64,000 nt of DNA. Source: Aureispira sp. CCB-E (lineage in GTDB: Bacteria; Bacteroidota; Bacteroidia; Chitinophagales; Saprospiraceae). Every line of letters begins with the position of its first letter. Within the stretch, counting starts at the first letter, position 1. The position numbers and the translations under genes are program-made. Shown here one piece after another: positions 1 to 10,100 of the stretch. The DNA is taken from positions 744,001-808,000 of the forward strand of contig NZ_CP133671.1 of the NCBI RefSeq assembly GCF_031326345.1, given 5' to 3'. The notes under the pieces were generated by a model. The model was not told the DNA's origin and did no database searches. It saw only the letters and a program-made list of their open reading frames with translations.

Positions 1-843
1 GAGAAAATGACCTTGATTCACGATGCTTTGGTGACAGGAATACGAGATTATTTTGGCAAATTAGGGCTAAAAAAAGCAATTTTAGGACTTTCGGGGGGAA
101 TTGATTCTGCGGTTGTTGCGGTCTTAGCACAACGAGCGTTAGGTGCTGAAAATGTTCGTGTGTTATTAATGCCTTCTCAGTTTTCTTCCGATCACTCGAT
201 CAATGATGCAAGAGAATTGGCACAAAATCTTAACGTTCAGTACGACTTAATTTCAATAGAGGAGGCGTATGCATCTTATGAAAAATTGTTAAAACCCCAC
301 TTTGCGGGAACAACATTCAATGTAACAGAAGAAAATATCCAAGCACGAATTCGAGGGATGCTGCTGATGGCTATGTCCAATAAATTTGGCAATATACTAC
401 TCAATACTTCTAACAAGAGTGAAGCTGCTGTTGGGTACGGAACATTGTATGGCGATATGGCAGGAGGTCTTTCTGTCATTGCTGATTTGTACAAAACAGA
501 GGTCTTTGCATTGTCTAGATATATGAATAAAGACGGAGAGGTAATTCCTGAAAATATTATTACCAAACCGCCTTCTGCTGAATTGCGCCCTGATCAATTT
601 GATTCTGACAGCTTACCAGATTATGATACCTTAGATGGGGTCTTGTATCAATATATTGAGAAGCGGCAAGGTCCGAGAGAATTGATAGCAATGGGATACG
701 ATGAAAAATTAGTCCGCCGAATTTTGAGAATGGTCAATCAAAATGAATTTAAGCGGGCACAAGTAGCACCTATACTGAGAGTTTCTGCCAAAGCATTTGG
801 AATGGGGCGCCGAATTCCAATTGTTGGTAAATATTTGAGCTAA
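1..843 (+). CDS. nadE: NAD+ synthetase, C-terminal synthetase domain (5'-truncated by window edge)
   Basis: Catalyses ATP-dependent amidation of deamido-NAD to NAD+, the last step of NAD synthesis in the cytoplasm. The PP-loop SGGIDSA lies near residues 29-35 counted from the first visible ATG (base 7), followed by the conserved blocks LMPSQFSS, NTSNKSE, GTLYGDMAGG and ELRPDQFDSDSLP. The reading frame is open through the first bases, and the sequence begins directly in the helix before the PP-loop. The C-terminal blocks are those of the two-domain, glutamine-dependent enzymes. I therefore read this as the 3' half of a longer gene whose amidase domain lies outside the window, rather than a complete ammonia-dependent enzyme starting at base 7. 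A hairpin terminator follows. Family assignment is firm; the start is inferred. Confidence 0.9.
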   Translation, partial: EKMTLIHDALVTGIRDYFGKLGLKKAILGLSGGIDSAVVAVLAQRALGAENVRVLLMPSQFSSDHSINDARELAQNLNVQYDLISIEEAYASYEKLLKPHFAGTTFNVTEENIQARIRGMLLMAMSNKFGNILLNTSNKSEAAVGYGTLYGDMAGGLSVIADLYKTEVFALSRYMNKDGEVIPENIITKPPSAELRPDQFDSDSLPDYDTLDGVLYQYIEKRQGPRELIAMGYDEKLVRRILRMVNQNEFKRAQVAPILRVSAKAFGMGRRIPIVGKYLS

Positions 844-865
844 AAATAGCGAATGTAATTATCAG

Positions 866-903
866 GTCGCCAATTTTACTTAGGTAGAGTTGGCGACTTT
901 TTA
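866..903 (+). terminator. Rho-independent terminator after nadE
   Basis: GTCGCCAA (866-873) pairs perfectly with TTGGCGAC (890-897) and is followed by a T-rich run. It sits 23 bases after the nadE stop codon. Confidence 0.85.
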
Positions 904-975
904 TTACCTCTCAACAAAATTAGTTGCGAACATTTATTTTACAGAGTCAAAGAGGCAAATCTCTGATTTATCTCC

Positions 976-983
976 TACCTTTG
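976..983 (+). promoter_or_regulatory. Candidate Bacteroidota -7 element upstream of TPR lipoprotein gene
   Basis: TACCTTTG matches the TAnnTTTG -7 consensus and lies about 105 bases before the start codon at 1088. No convincing TTTG -33 box is at the usual spacing, so this is a weak call. Confidence 0.35.
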
Positions 984-1087
984 TATTATTAGAATATTTC
1001 GTGGATTGTTTTAGAAATTAGCAGCGGCGCAGCTAACTATAGATAAACAGTTCCTTTGTGTTATTATCAATTTAGAAATTATACAAC

Positions 1088-2113
1088 ATGAAAATCACGT
1101 TCCAATTTTTACTCCCATTGCTATTCCTTTTTAGTAGCTGTCAAGATCCTGTTGAAGAAAAAAGTGCTGAGGCTGTTGCGGCTTATGAAGCAGAAGAATA
1201 TGCCAAAGCCATTGAGCTAAACAAGGAGGTGTTGACTTTAGATTCTAATAATATACAGACTCGGTATAATCTGTTTGTTATTTACAAGTTGCAAAACCAA
1301 AATACACTAGCAATGAAAGAATTGCAGCAGGTGTTGGCAATCAACCCTGATGAATTGATTGCTAATATAGAGCTTGGGTTATTATATGATAAAATGGATC
1401 AGGCAAACGATGCTATTCCCTACTTGAAGAAGGCTGTTGTATTGGAAGATGACAACATTGCTACTCAAATGGCTTTAAGTAGGTGTTACCAAGAAATTGG
1501 AGAAAAACAATTGGCAATGGCACATGCTAATCGAGTGTTGGAATTGGACAACAGAAATATAGAAGCTTTGGACAATTTGGCAACGATTTCCGAAAGTGAG
1601 GGATTAATTGATCGGGCTATTGGTTATTACCATCAAATTTTAGAAATAGATTCCAATTACGCTGAAGCATATCCTATGATTTCTAATTTATATAGCTCTA
1701 TCGGAAATGCAGAGCAATCTGTTTATTATGGTCAAAAAGCATTAAGTGTATTTCCCAATAATATTGACATGCTCAATAATATGGGCTTTATTTATTTGGA
1801 ATTAAATGACTATCCCAATGCCTTGAACTATTTTGATCAAGTGATTGCCCAAGATTCTTCTTATGCGTATGCGTATAATAATAAAGGCTATGTGTTGATT
1901 CAAGAAGGCAATTATGCAGCTGCGTTAGAAGCCATTCAAAAATCCTTAGCATTGGATAATAATAATGCTTATGCTTATCGAAATATGGCAATTTGTTATG
2001 CTAATATGGGAGATAGAACAGCTAGCTGTGAGGCATTAGAAGCAGCAGAGAAGGTGGAATACGGACTTAGAATAAAAGCAGAATTAGCAGAATTAAAAGC
2101 AGCATATTGCTAA
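1088..2113 (+). CDS. TPR-repeat lipoprotein
   Basis: Predicted cell-envelope lipoprotein of 341 residues. A hydrophobic N-terminus ends in a lipobox (FSSC, Cys18), so the mature protein should be lipid-anchored. The rest is a run of about eight tetratricopeptide repeats of 34 residues; the pattern of A-x-Y/N-N-x-G/A and LdPnn junctions recurs to the C-terminus. TPR arrays are protein-binding scaffolds, and no catalytic domain is visible. It stands alone between a terminator and a repeat-containing intergenic region, so it has no operon context. Partner and process are unknown. Confidence 0.85.
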   Translation: MKITFQFLLPLLFLFSSCQDPVEEKSAEAVAAYEAEEYAKAIELNKEVLTLDSNNIQTRYNLFVIYKLQNQNTLAMKELQQVLAINPDELIANIELGLLYDKMDQANDAIPYLKKAVVLEDDNIATQMALSRCYQEIGEKQLAMAHANRVLELDNRNIEALDNLATISESEGLIDRAIGYYHQILEIDSNYAEAYPMISNLYSSIGNAEQSVYYGQKALSVFPNNIDMLNNMGFIYLELNDYPNALNYFDQVIAQDSSYAYAYNNKGYVLIQEGNYAAALEAIQKSLALDNNNAYAYRNMAICYANMGDRTASCEALEAAEKVEYGLRIKAELAELKAAYC

Positions 2114-2422
2114 TTTTTGTCTATGTTTTTTGTTTTAAGTTGCTGATTATTATGGTATTGGTATTGGGGTTTGTTCTATGATTGACCTAGGGTGTTTTTG
2201 TCTGAATTTTGACGACGCATTATATTTGTTGTTATACAGAATAATAGTTCGTTGAAAAACTTTATTAGTTTGATAATCAACAAGTTGTTTATTTGTTGTT
2301 TTTGTGTTAAAAATTTAATTATCAAGCTAATATGAATGTGTTTTTTTATCTTTTTGGTAAAAAAGTAAAAAATCAACGAACTACTAACAGAATAAATACT
2401 TTTTTAATTAAAATCTTCAGTT
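2114..2422. other. Intergenic region with nested palindrome
   Basis: This 309-base AT-rich gap has no credible gene. Its main content is the nested inverted repeat listed separately at 2245-2383. Confidence 0.6.
2245..2383. repeat. Nested inverted repeat (MITE-like hairpin)
   Basis: Outer arms TAGTTCGTTGA (2245-2255) and TCAACGAACTA (2373-2383) are perfect complements. Inner arms ATTAGTTTGATAAT (2264-2277) and ATTATCAAGCTAAT (2318-2331) match at 13 of 14 positions. The outer arm word, AATAGTTCGTTGA, recurs at the edge of other dispersed repeats in this window (near 22600 inverted, and 61433 with one change). No ORF lies inside. A non-autonomous mobile element or a structured RNA are both possible. 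Confidence 0.6.
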
Positions 2423-3868
2423 ATGAAAACCCCTTTCTTTACCTTGCTAGTTGCTTTCTTTTTACTAGCATCTTCTAATGTGAATGCCTCACATCTTTCT
2501 GGTGCAGAATTTCGTTTTGAACACGTTAATGGCAACGACTATATTGTAAGCTTGTACATTTATAGAGATTGTAACGGAATTAATGTGCCAAGTATTGTGA
2601 CTGTCAATATGGAGAGTATAAATTGTGGCATAAACAATAATATTACTTTACTTCAAACATCAGGTCCAACAGTAGTGACAACTATACCAGGCTCTCAAAC
2701 TACTTGTATGGGGGGAATGGTGCAAGGCTATGAAGAGTATGTTTATAGTGATACGATTACTTTTCCTGCTCAATGTACAGATTGGTATTTTAATTGGAAC
2801 TCTTGTTGTCGAAATTCGGCAATTACCAATCTAGTAAATCCAGGATCAGCGTCAATGTACATTGAATCTACGTTTGATAATACCATTGTTAATAATTCTC
2901 CAACGTATTTTATTGACCCTATTTTTTATGGAAGCATGGGGGCTAATTTTTCAGTTGCTTTAGGAGGGTTTGATGTAGATGGGGATCAATTGTTGTTTAG
3001 TTTGGCAGCTCCAGCAGATGGTGCGAACTCTTCTGTTGCTTTTGCTTCTGGGCTAAGTGCGGCACAACCTTTGGATATTTTAGCTGGGTCAACCGTTTCT
3101 TTCTCTTCAACTACTGGACAATTTAACTGTGTATTGGCTTCGGGAAGTCAAATTGTTGTCTTTGATGTCATTGTAGAAGAATGGAGAAATGGACAAAAAA
3201 TTGCAGAACACAGACGTTCGCTACAGATTTTGCCAATCAATTTGGGGAACAACAGTCAAATGTTAGCGCCACCAACCGTTGGCAACCCAACCAATGGTAC
3301 GGTTGTAGATGCGTACACTTTAGAGTATAACACGCCAGGGCAAGCATTTGGTTTTAGTATGTTATTTAACGATCAAGATGCCAATGATGTTATTACTTAC
3401 AATGCTGCTTATTCTACCTTGGAAACGATTTTTCCTAATGCACAAGTGACGTCTAGCAATCCCAATGGCAACTTAAATGAGTTGGAGTTAAGCATTAGCA
3501 TTCCAAATCCAAAGCCAACACTGTTCTCTATTGTAATTGAGGAAAACAATTACTTGCAACAAAGTTTCTCTTATGAGTTAAGAGATGCCAATGCTACTCA
3601 TGTTGACAATCTAGAAAATCCCTTTACTAATGTACGTATTTATCCTAATCCTGTTGACAAAACCACAACATTTGAAGTGCCTGATATGATTTACAAAAAA
3701 TTAGAATTGAATGTGTTTGATATGACAGGACAAGTGGTGCAAACTCAAGTGAAGGCAGGAACAAATGTGTTGGAGTTTAACCGTGGCGATCTTCCTGCTG
3801 GTGTATATAGCTTTCAACTAAAAGGAGATGGCAAGATGGTTAATACTGGATTGTTACAATTAAAATAA
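2423..3868 (+). CDS. Secreted HLSGAEF-type protein with T9SS sorting domain
   Basis: Predicted secreted or cell-surface protein of 481 residues. A signal peptide of about 22 residues (cleavage after NVNA) leads into SHLSGAEF, then an IYRDCNG motif and a FNWNSCCRNSAITN motif. These are hallmarks of the N-terminal domain found in many Bacteroidota surface proteins, often ones ending in gliding-motility-associated domains. Conserved cysteines probably form disulphides. The last ~75 residues (from about IYPNPVD to the end) are a Por secretion-system type A sorting domain with the YPNP, GQV and LPAGVYSF landmarks, so export should be through T9SS. It stands alone. The molecular role of the HLSGAEF domain is not established. 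Confidence 0.85.
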   Translation: MKTPFFTLLVAFFLLASSNVNASHLSGAEFRFEHVNGNDYIVSLYIYRDCNGINVPSIVTVNMESINCGINNNITLLQTSGPTVVTTIPGSQTTCMGGMVQGYEEYVYSDTITFPAQCTDWYFNWNSCCRNSAITNLVNPGSASMYIESTFDNTIVNNSPTYFIDPIFYGSMGANFSVALGGFDVDGDQLLFSLAAPADGANSSVAFASGLSAAQPLDILAGSTVSFSSTTGQFNCVLASGSQIVVFDVIVEEWRNGQKIAEHRRSLQILPINLGNNSQMLAPPTVGNPTNGTVVDAYTLEYNTPGQAFGFSMLFNDQDANDVITYNAAYSTLETIFPNAQVTSSNPNGNLNELELSISIPNPKPTLFSIVIEENNYLQQSFSYELRDANATHVDNLENPFTNVRIYPNPVDKTTTFEVPDMIYKKLELNVFDMTGQVVQTQVKAGTNVLEFNRGDLPAGVYSFQLKGDGKMVNTGLLQLK

Positions 3869-3937
3869 ATAGCTTTTTAAGAATCATTACTCCGTCGAAG
3901 AATTGTATTAGTTTACTTCGTGAGCGCTTTGCTTTTA

Positions 3938-3961
3938 GTTAGCTTCGCTGCTACTTCGTGG
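3938..3961. repeat. Dispersed repeat, GCTGCTACT core
   Basis: The 24 bases here, which centre on TTAGCTTCGCTGCTACTTCG, closely match 22573-22596 (TTAGCTTTGCTGCTACTGCG), also intergenic. The reverse complement appears as GCAGTAGCAGCGAA near 61450. Confidence 0.55.
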
Positions 3962-4023
3962 TACCGTGTGAGGGCTTCGCAGTTGATTATTAGTAAGATG
4001 TATTTCTATTAGTCTTTGCACTA

Positions 4024-4069
4024 AAAAACTAAGCTTGCCGAGTAGGCTTGTGCTAGTAGCACAAAAGCC
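4024..4069. repeat. Dispersed repeat type A, copy 1
   Basis: 46 bases beginning AAAAACTAAGCTTGCCGAGT and ending TAGTAGCACAAAAGCC. They match 29858-29903 at all but about four positions, in the same orientation. Both copies are intergenic and untranslated. Confidence 0.75.
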
Positions 4070-4109
4070 CAAGTTCATGACCAAAGGGAACTAGCCTTGT
4101 GCTCTCATG

Positions 4110-4158
4110 AGCGAACCGAGCATAGCGAGCTCACGACCGTAGGGAGTAACAAAGCGAA
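4110..4158. repeat. Dispersed repeat type B, copy 1
   Basis: Begins AGCGAACCGAGC, then GAGCTCA, GGTAG/CGTAG and GAGTA(A)CAAAGC. The same order of words occurs at 61458-61504 between mreD and mrdA. Similarity is clear but lower than for type A. Confidence 0.55.
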
Positions 4159-4290
4159 TAATAATCAACGGGGTATTAAAGAATAAAACCTCAATAGAGT
4201 TGGATGAGTTGTTAGGAATTTTTAGGACGCATATACCCAAATCTCGTTTAATTCTTATGTAATACACCTTACCAACAGTTTTTAGTTAAG

Positions 4291-4325
4291 AAACCGTCTT
4301 GAATATATTCGAGATGGTTTTTTGT
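4291..4325 (+). terminator. Terminator-like hairpin without an adjacent gene
   Basis: AACCGTCTTGAAT pairs with ATTCGAGATGGTT, with G-T wobbles, and is followed by TTTTTTG. It is about 420 bases after the preceding gene and 260 before the next, so it may end an unrecognised short transcript. Confidence 0.6.
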
Positions 4326-4585
4326 TGTTTATACCTAATTTAATCTCTACTCTATCGAAAATATAGCATGAAATTGGATATATCTTTGTATGTTGATATG
4401 CTGTAGGTGTGCCATCATGGTAAAAAGTGATTCAAGAAGAATCCAACGTCGTATCGTGAACTATTCTTAAGCACCTACCTATTTTATGAATTATATTAAC
4501 AAGAGTTCGCCAGACGTTTTTTATTTAATTTGGTTTACAACTACCTAATAAAAAATAAAGCGAGCGACTAAATTAATCGATAAGA

Positions 4586-6475
4586 ATGAGAATATTACTA
4601 TTGATTCAACTGTTGTTTGGTACCTTACTAATAGGACAAGTGCCTCTGAGCAAGGATTATGTGAAGGAAAATTACAAAAAAGCAGTTTATCAAATCCCAA
4701 TGCGAGATGGCGTTAAATTGTATACGATTGTTTATAGCCCAAAGGATAAATCTAAAAAGTATCCCTTTTTAATGCAAAGAACTTGCTATAGCATTCGTCC
4801 TTATGAAAAAGGTGTCTATCGTCGGAGTCTAGGACCATCTCCCTATTTAATGCAAGAAGGGTATATCTTCGTTTATCAAGATGTGAGAGGGCGATATATG
4901 TCGGAAGGTACCTTTGATAACATGCGTCCTCACATAACAGGAAATGATGTTAACAATAAAGAGGCAATTGATGAAAGTTCGGATACTTATGATACGATTG
5001 ATTGGTTGTTAAAAAACATAAAAAATCACAATGGTAGAGTGGGACAGTGGGGAATTTCTTACCCTGGGTTTTATACGGCAGCGGCGATTCCTGAAGCTCA
5101 TCCAGCACTCGTAGCTTCCTCTCCTCAGGCTCCAATTAGTGATTTCTTTTTTGATGATTTTCATCATATGGGAGCTTGTTTACAAAGTTACCTAAAGGCT
5201 TATCCTGTTTTTGGAATTCAAAAAGAAGAGCAAACGACTAAAAGTTGGTATGATACAGGATGGGAAAAGTTAAGTGCGTTGGAATTGGATGAGAACGATG
5301 CTTACAAATATCATAAAGCATTGGGACCTTTGAGCAAGGTAAGTGAAGTTTATGAAGGAAATTTCTTTTGGGAGCAAATGGTAGAACACCCTAATTATGA
5401 CGACTTTTGGCAAAAACGGAGCATCTTGCCACATCTAAAAAAAGTGAACCATGCCGTTATGACAGTAGGTGGATGGTTTGATGCCGAAGATTTATATGGA
5501 CCATTAAATATCTATAAAACCATAGAAAAAAATAATGCTCAAAATAAAAACACATTGGTTATGGGACCATGGTCCCATGGCGATTGGTCACGAGAAAAAG
5601 GAACTCAATCTGTTAATCACATTTATTTTGGCAAAGAAATATCTACTTTTTATCAAAAAAATATCGAATTTCCTTTCTTTGAATATTATTTGAAAGACAA
5701 GGGAGATCTAACATTGCCAGAAGCGTATTTATTTGATACAGGAAAAAAAGAATGGAAAACGTTTGCTGTTTGGCCTCCAATGGTTGAACAACCAACTCGA
5801 TTGCGTTTTGCGCCCAATCAAAAATTAATCATTGACAAAGAGGTTGATTTAAAGGCAACTTTTAGTTATATTTCAGATCCTGATAATCCTGTTCCATATC
5901 GTTCGGAAGTAACGCCTGTACGCTTTACGCCTCGTCAATTTATGACAGACGACCAACGTCATGCTTCTAAACGAGCGGATGTATTGACCTTTGAAACAGA
6001 AGTATTGGTAGATGATTTTACCTTGGCGGGAGAGATTATGGCGAAACTGAATGTGGCTATTTCTACAACAGACGCAGATTTTGTTGTTAAAATTATAGAT
6101 GTGTATCCTGATGATGAGCCTGCTACAGAAGCAACCCCACCTAATGTCGCCATGGGAGGCTATCAGCAATTGGTTCGCAGTGAGGTGTTTAGAGGTCGCT
6201 TTAGAAATAGTTTTTCTAAGCCAGAGCCTTTTAAACCCAATCAATTGGATTATGTAGAATTTCCATTACAGGACATTTTGCATACGTTCAAGAAAGGGCA
6301 TAAAGTAATGATTCAAATCCACAGCACTTGGTTTCCTTACATTGATAGAAATCCTCAAAACTATGTAGAAAATATTTATAAAGCAAAAGAAGAGGATTTT
6401 GTTAAAAGCCAGATTACTTTATTGGGAACTAGCGAGATTGTTATTGGTGGAAAGAATAATTTTACGCCCAAATGA
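4586..6475 (+). CDS. CocE/NonD-type alpha/beta hydrolase (X-Pro dipeptidyl-peptidase S15 family)
   Basis: Predicted exported serine hydrolase of 629 residues acting on peptides or amino-acid esters, like S15 peptidases, cocaine esterase and alpha-amino-acid ester hydrolases. A short signal peptide (about 18 residues, ending LLIGQ) precedes the S15 fold. The nucleophile lies in GISYPGF (Ser near 158), the acid probably in GGWFDAED (Asp near 299) and the histidine in GPWSHGDW (near 331). The C-terminal half (from about residue 400) is the beta-sandwich X-Pro C domain typical of the family. The DVYPDD and EATPPNV blocks and the overall length resemble alpha-amino-acid ester hydrolases, but substrate cannot be read from sequence. 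The gene is monocistronic, with a terminator just downstream. Confidence 0.85.
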   Translation: MRILLLIQLLFGTLLIGQVPLSKDYVKENYKKAVYQIPMRDGVKLYTIVYSPKDKSKKYPFLMQRTCYSIRPYEKGVYRRSLGPSPYLMQEGYIFVYQDVRGRYMSEGTFDNMRPHITGNDVNNKEAIDESSDTYDTIDWLLKNIKNHNGRVGQWGISYPGFYTAAAIPEAHPALVASSPQAPISDFFFDDFHHMGACLQSYLKAYPVFGIQKEEQTTKSWYDTGWEKLSALELDENDAYKYHKALGPLSKVSEVYEGNFFWEQMVEHPNYDDFWQKRSILPHLKKVNHAVMTVGGWFDAEDLYGPLNIYKTIEKNNAQNKNTLVMGPWSHGDWSREKGTQSVNHIYFGKEISTFYQKNIEFPFFEYYLKDKGDLTLPEAYLFDTGKKEWKTFAVWPPMVEQPTRLRFAPNQKLIIDKEVDLKATFSYISDPDNPVPYRSEVTPVRFTPRQFMTDDQRHASKRADVLTFETEVLVDDFTLAGEIMAKLNVAISTTDADFVVKIIDVYPDDEPATEATPPNVAMGGYQQLVRSEVFRGRFRNSFSKPEPFKPNQLDYVEFPLQDILHTFKKGHKVMIQIHSTWFPYIDRNPQNYVENIYKAKEEDFVKSQITLLGTSEIVIGGKNNFTPK

Positions 6476-6502
6476 GATTAATATTTGTTTAACACAATTA
6501 TT

Positions 6503-6546
6503 AAAAAAAGCCTACTTAGCTATTAGATGTTATGTAGGTTTTTTTA
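6503..6546 (+). terminator. Terminator after CocE-like hydrolase gene
   Basis: An A-rich arm plus CCTAC pairs with GTAGG plus a run of seven T. It starts 27 bases after the stop codon at 6475. Confidence 0.75.
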
Positions 6547-7179
6547 TGAAATAACTAGTACGGAAGTTTATTGAAAAGATTTAAGAAATAATTCAGGAAG
6601 GTCAATTAGAAAGTAGATTTGAAATGGATCTTTTAAAATTAAATTTTAATTTAATTTAATTAGTTAATAAACAATGGGTAATGTGTTTTTTTTTGACTGT
6701 TTAAAATGATTGTTTTGGTTTAATCTTCTATTTAATTCTTTTCCTTAGAAGAAGACATTATTGATTATTATTAAGAACTTTAAAGTTAGCAGTTCAACAT
6801 AAAATCATATTCTTCATAAAATAGTTAAAATCACTTTACGACTCTAACAATTGATAAGCGCCATACACTAAGTAGTTGAATACAAGTTTCTGTATTGGGA
6901 TAAATGTTATAAACAGACTTTTTGATAATTATTTAGTTAGAGAATGGTGAACTGCACACACACATATATATATTTAGTATTAAGTAACCGTTCACTATAA
7001 TTTATAGGTTAATTCCATTTTTTTGCACCACTCTTCATCAAAAAATTGCTTTAGTGTTCCAAGTGAATTGTTTGCTAATATTCCTATTCTATAGTTTGAC
7101 GAACATTAAATGTGATTAAATTTTCCACCTATATATTTGCTTGTTCGATTACTGATTAATCTCATAATTAATTAATCTT
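6547..7179. other. AT-rich intergenic region
   Basis: 633 bases, very AT-rich, with no credible ORF. It contains a short CA/TA dinucleotide tract (about 6956-6976) and a possible -7 element TATATTTG at 7132-7139 for the next gene. Nothing else recognised. Confidence 0.55.
7132..7139 (+). promoter_or_regulatory. Candidate -7 element for secreted beta-propeller gene
   Basis: TATATTTG matches TAnnTTTG and lies 41 bases before the ATG at 7180. No good -33 box at the expected spacing. Confidence 0.35.
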
Positions 7180-10100
7180 ATGTATTATTATCACTTATTA
7201 CTGGGCATTTTGATTAGCAGTTCTTGTATTCAAGCTCAGAACTACAAACGGATGATGAATGATATGGACGTCAATTTTTATGATGTTTGTAAAGCCGCTG
7301 ATCGTTATTTTGAAACCCACAGTAAAGGAAAAGGTTCTGGATGGAAAGGTTATCAACGATGGAGAGCATGGAATGAATCTCGTTATTATCCTTCAGGAGA
7401 TCGGAAGAATATAGACCCCTATTTTCTAAAACATGCTTATGAAGCTTTTTTGAGGGACAACCCTCAACCTGAAAATTTATATCCAACAGGGTGGAATGAT
7501 TTAGGCCCTTATGATGCCAATAATATTACCACCCATTACTCCCCAGGAATTGGACGAGTAGAGTGTTTTTATGTTAATCCTAATAATACACAGCAGATGT
7601 ATTTGGGATCTAGAAGTGGTGGTTTTTGGAGAACAGGGGATGGTGGTTCTACTTGGCAGAATACAACTGATTTTTTGCTAGCTTCTGGTGTGAATACAAT
7701 GGATGCTTCTCCAACTAATTCGGATTCTGTGATCATCAACATTCGAAATGCCTCCAATGGAGCTTCACATGGGATTTATCGTTCTAGTGATGCAGGAGCA
7801 ACATGGACATTGACAGCTTTTAATTCAACGAACTTAAATTGGGGTGGGGTAGGAGATAATTGGCAAATATATAAAATTGTCTATCATCCAACTATTCCTA
7901 ATTTGGTGTTTGTAGGAACAAATGCGGGTTTGTATCGTTCAACTGATAATTTGCAAACATGGACGAATTTGGTACCTGGTACACGAATTACAGATATTGA
8001 ATTTCACCCCAATAGTGCAAATATTATTTATCTATACGATGGAAATGATTTTGGAAGTAACCTGTCTGTAATACTGCGTTCAACAGATTTTGGTTTAACA
8101 TTTTCTCCCTCGGCTCCTATTGGTGGAAACAATGATGCTAAAGGAATTCTTGCGGTTACACCAGTCTGTCCCAATTGTGTTTATTTTGCCTCTAATAATG
8201 GTGTGTGGCGTTCGGATGATGCAGGGCAAAACTTTACTTTTTTGACTAACCCACCTTCAGATTGCGATGGTTTTGCGGTATCTGATGTAGACTCTTTACA
8301 TTTGTGTTATGGCGATGTTGATACGTATGCGAGTTCAGATGGAGGATATAACTTTACAAAAGTAACTGAATGGACGACAGGGAATAATCCAGATACAACC
8401 TATATACATGCAGATTTGAGAACAGCAGAATGTATTAATGGTGTATTTTATGTAGGAACGGATGGCTATTTTTGCAAAAGTCCGAATAATGGACAGTCTT
8501 GGTATCGAATGAACGACGGTACTGGAATTCGTGAGTTTTACTCGGTCGGACTTAGTCAGTCCAATTCAAAAGTACAAATTGCTGGTTCACAAGATAATGG
8601 TACCAGTATACTCTCTGATTCTGGTTGGATCGAATGGTATGGAGCTGATGGTATGGAAGCTATTGTGCAGCCCTTAAATGATCAGTGGATGATTGGTAGC
8701 TGGCAATTTGGAGGACGTCGGAGAACGAATGATGGAGGAGCAAGTGGTGATAATCTTAGTGCGCCAGAAGCAGGTACTGGTGCATGGGAGGCACCTTTAA
8801 TTATTGACCCTAATTCACAAATGAAGGTATACCACTTCATGGATAGTTTGTATGTTTCAGACGAATTCGGAGAAAGTTGGCGTTCTGTTGGAAATCCTAG
8901 TTTTTTGGGAAACATTCAGGTCGCTGCGATAGCCGAGAATAACTCTGATAATATTGTTGTGGTTCAGTACTCTGAAATAGAGTTATCACAAGATGGAGGG
9001 CAAACATTTACCAATATTGGCGCTGGACTACCTTTGTATTTTATTACAGACGTAGCATTTGACCCTAAGAATGATAGTACAATTGTAGTGACGTATAACC
9101 ATTATCAATCAAACAACGAAAAAATCTACTTATCACATGACATGGGGCAGACATGGTCTGATATTACTTATAATTTAGGAAATATGCCTCTTCATTCTGT
9201 TGTTATTGACCATACCAATGCTTCTAATATTTATGTTGGAGCAGAAATAGGAGTATATTATAAGCCTATGAATTCAAATACATGGGTATTGTACAACCCA
9301 AGTTTGCCAAATACGACAATTGAAGACTTAGAAATTCAGTATGGTACGAATACAATACGAGCTGCAACGTGGGGGAGAGGTTTGTGGGAATACAGTTTGG
9401 TGGGGCGGAACAGTTTTCCTGCCATTTTAAAAACAACAATTACGGATCCTCCGACTTTAGAAGCTCCCAAAATGGGATCTTTGCAAGATGTTACTTCCGT
9501 AATTTCTTATAATAATAATCTGACAAGTGTATACGTCAAATGGTCGGCGAACAACCCTACTTTCGACAGTACCATATTGATGACAAATATTGTTGATAGT
9601 ACTTGGAAAACGGCTACTCCATTGCCTATTTATCCTACTGGAACAAAGCTTTATTTTAAAGTGTATGCGGTGGGATCAAATGGAGATACAACGGAAACGT
9701 ATAAGTTTATGTATACGGTTCGACCTTTGGAATATTGTGCAGCAAGTGGTAGTATGTTGTATGATGCAGCAGCAATTACCTTCGTAGATTTTGCGGGAAT
9801 ATCGCGATCTTCAGGAAAAACACAATCCTATACAAACTATACAATGACAGATTCTGCTACAGTTGTGTTATCTAACACTTACACATTGACCAACCATTTG
9901 AATACAGATGGGGATAATATCTTTGAAGCTAAGGTCTGGATTGATTGGAATCAAGATTTTGATTTTGAAGATGTGGGAGAAGAATACTACATGGGGGTAG
10001 CTGTTGATACTTTTAATGGTCCAACAGATGTATCACCTTTACCGATTACCGTTCCTGCTAATGCTGCTATTGGAAAAACTAGAATGAGAGTGGCTTGTTT

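Larger units (their letters stand above)
3869..4585. other. Long intergenic region with dispersed repeats
   Basis: This 717-base gap has no credible ORF. It holds three members of the dispersed repeat family (3938-3961, 4024-4069, 4110-4158), listed separately, and a terminator-like hairpin at 4291-4325 that no annotated gene directly precedes. Confidence 0.6.

Noticed and set aside
6956-6976. CA/TA dinucleotide tract as a phase-variable switch
   Set aside because: Too short and too far (about 200 bases) from the start codon and promoter candidate to act as a slippage switch.
7271-7486. Antisense reading frame of 71 codons inside the first propeller gene, with a similar one at 12625-12840
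   Set aside because: Both lie opposite a strongly conserved coding region of paralogous genes; the similarity is a by-product of the sense-strand homology.
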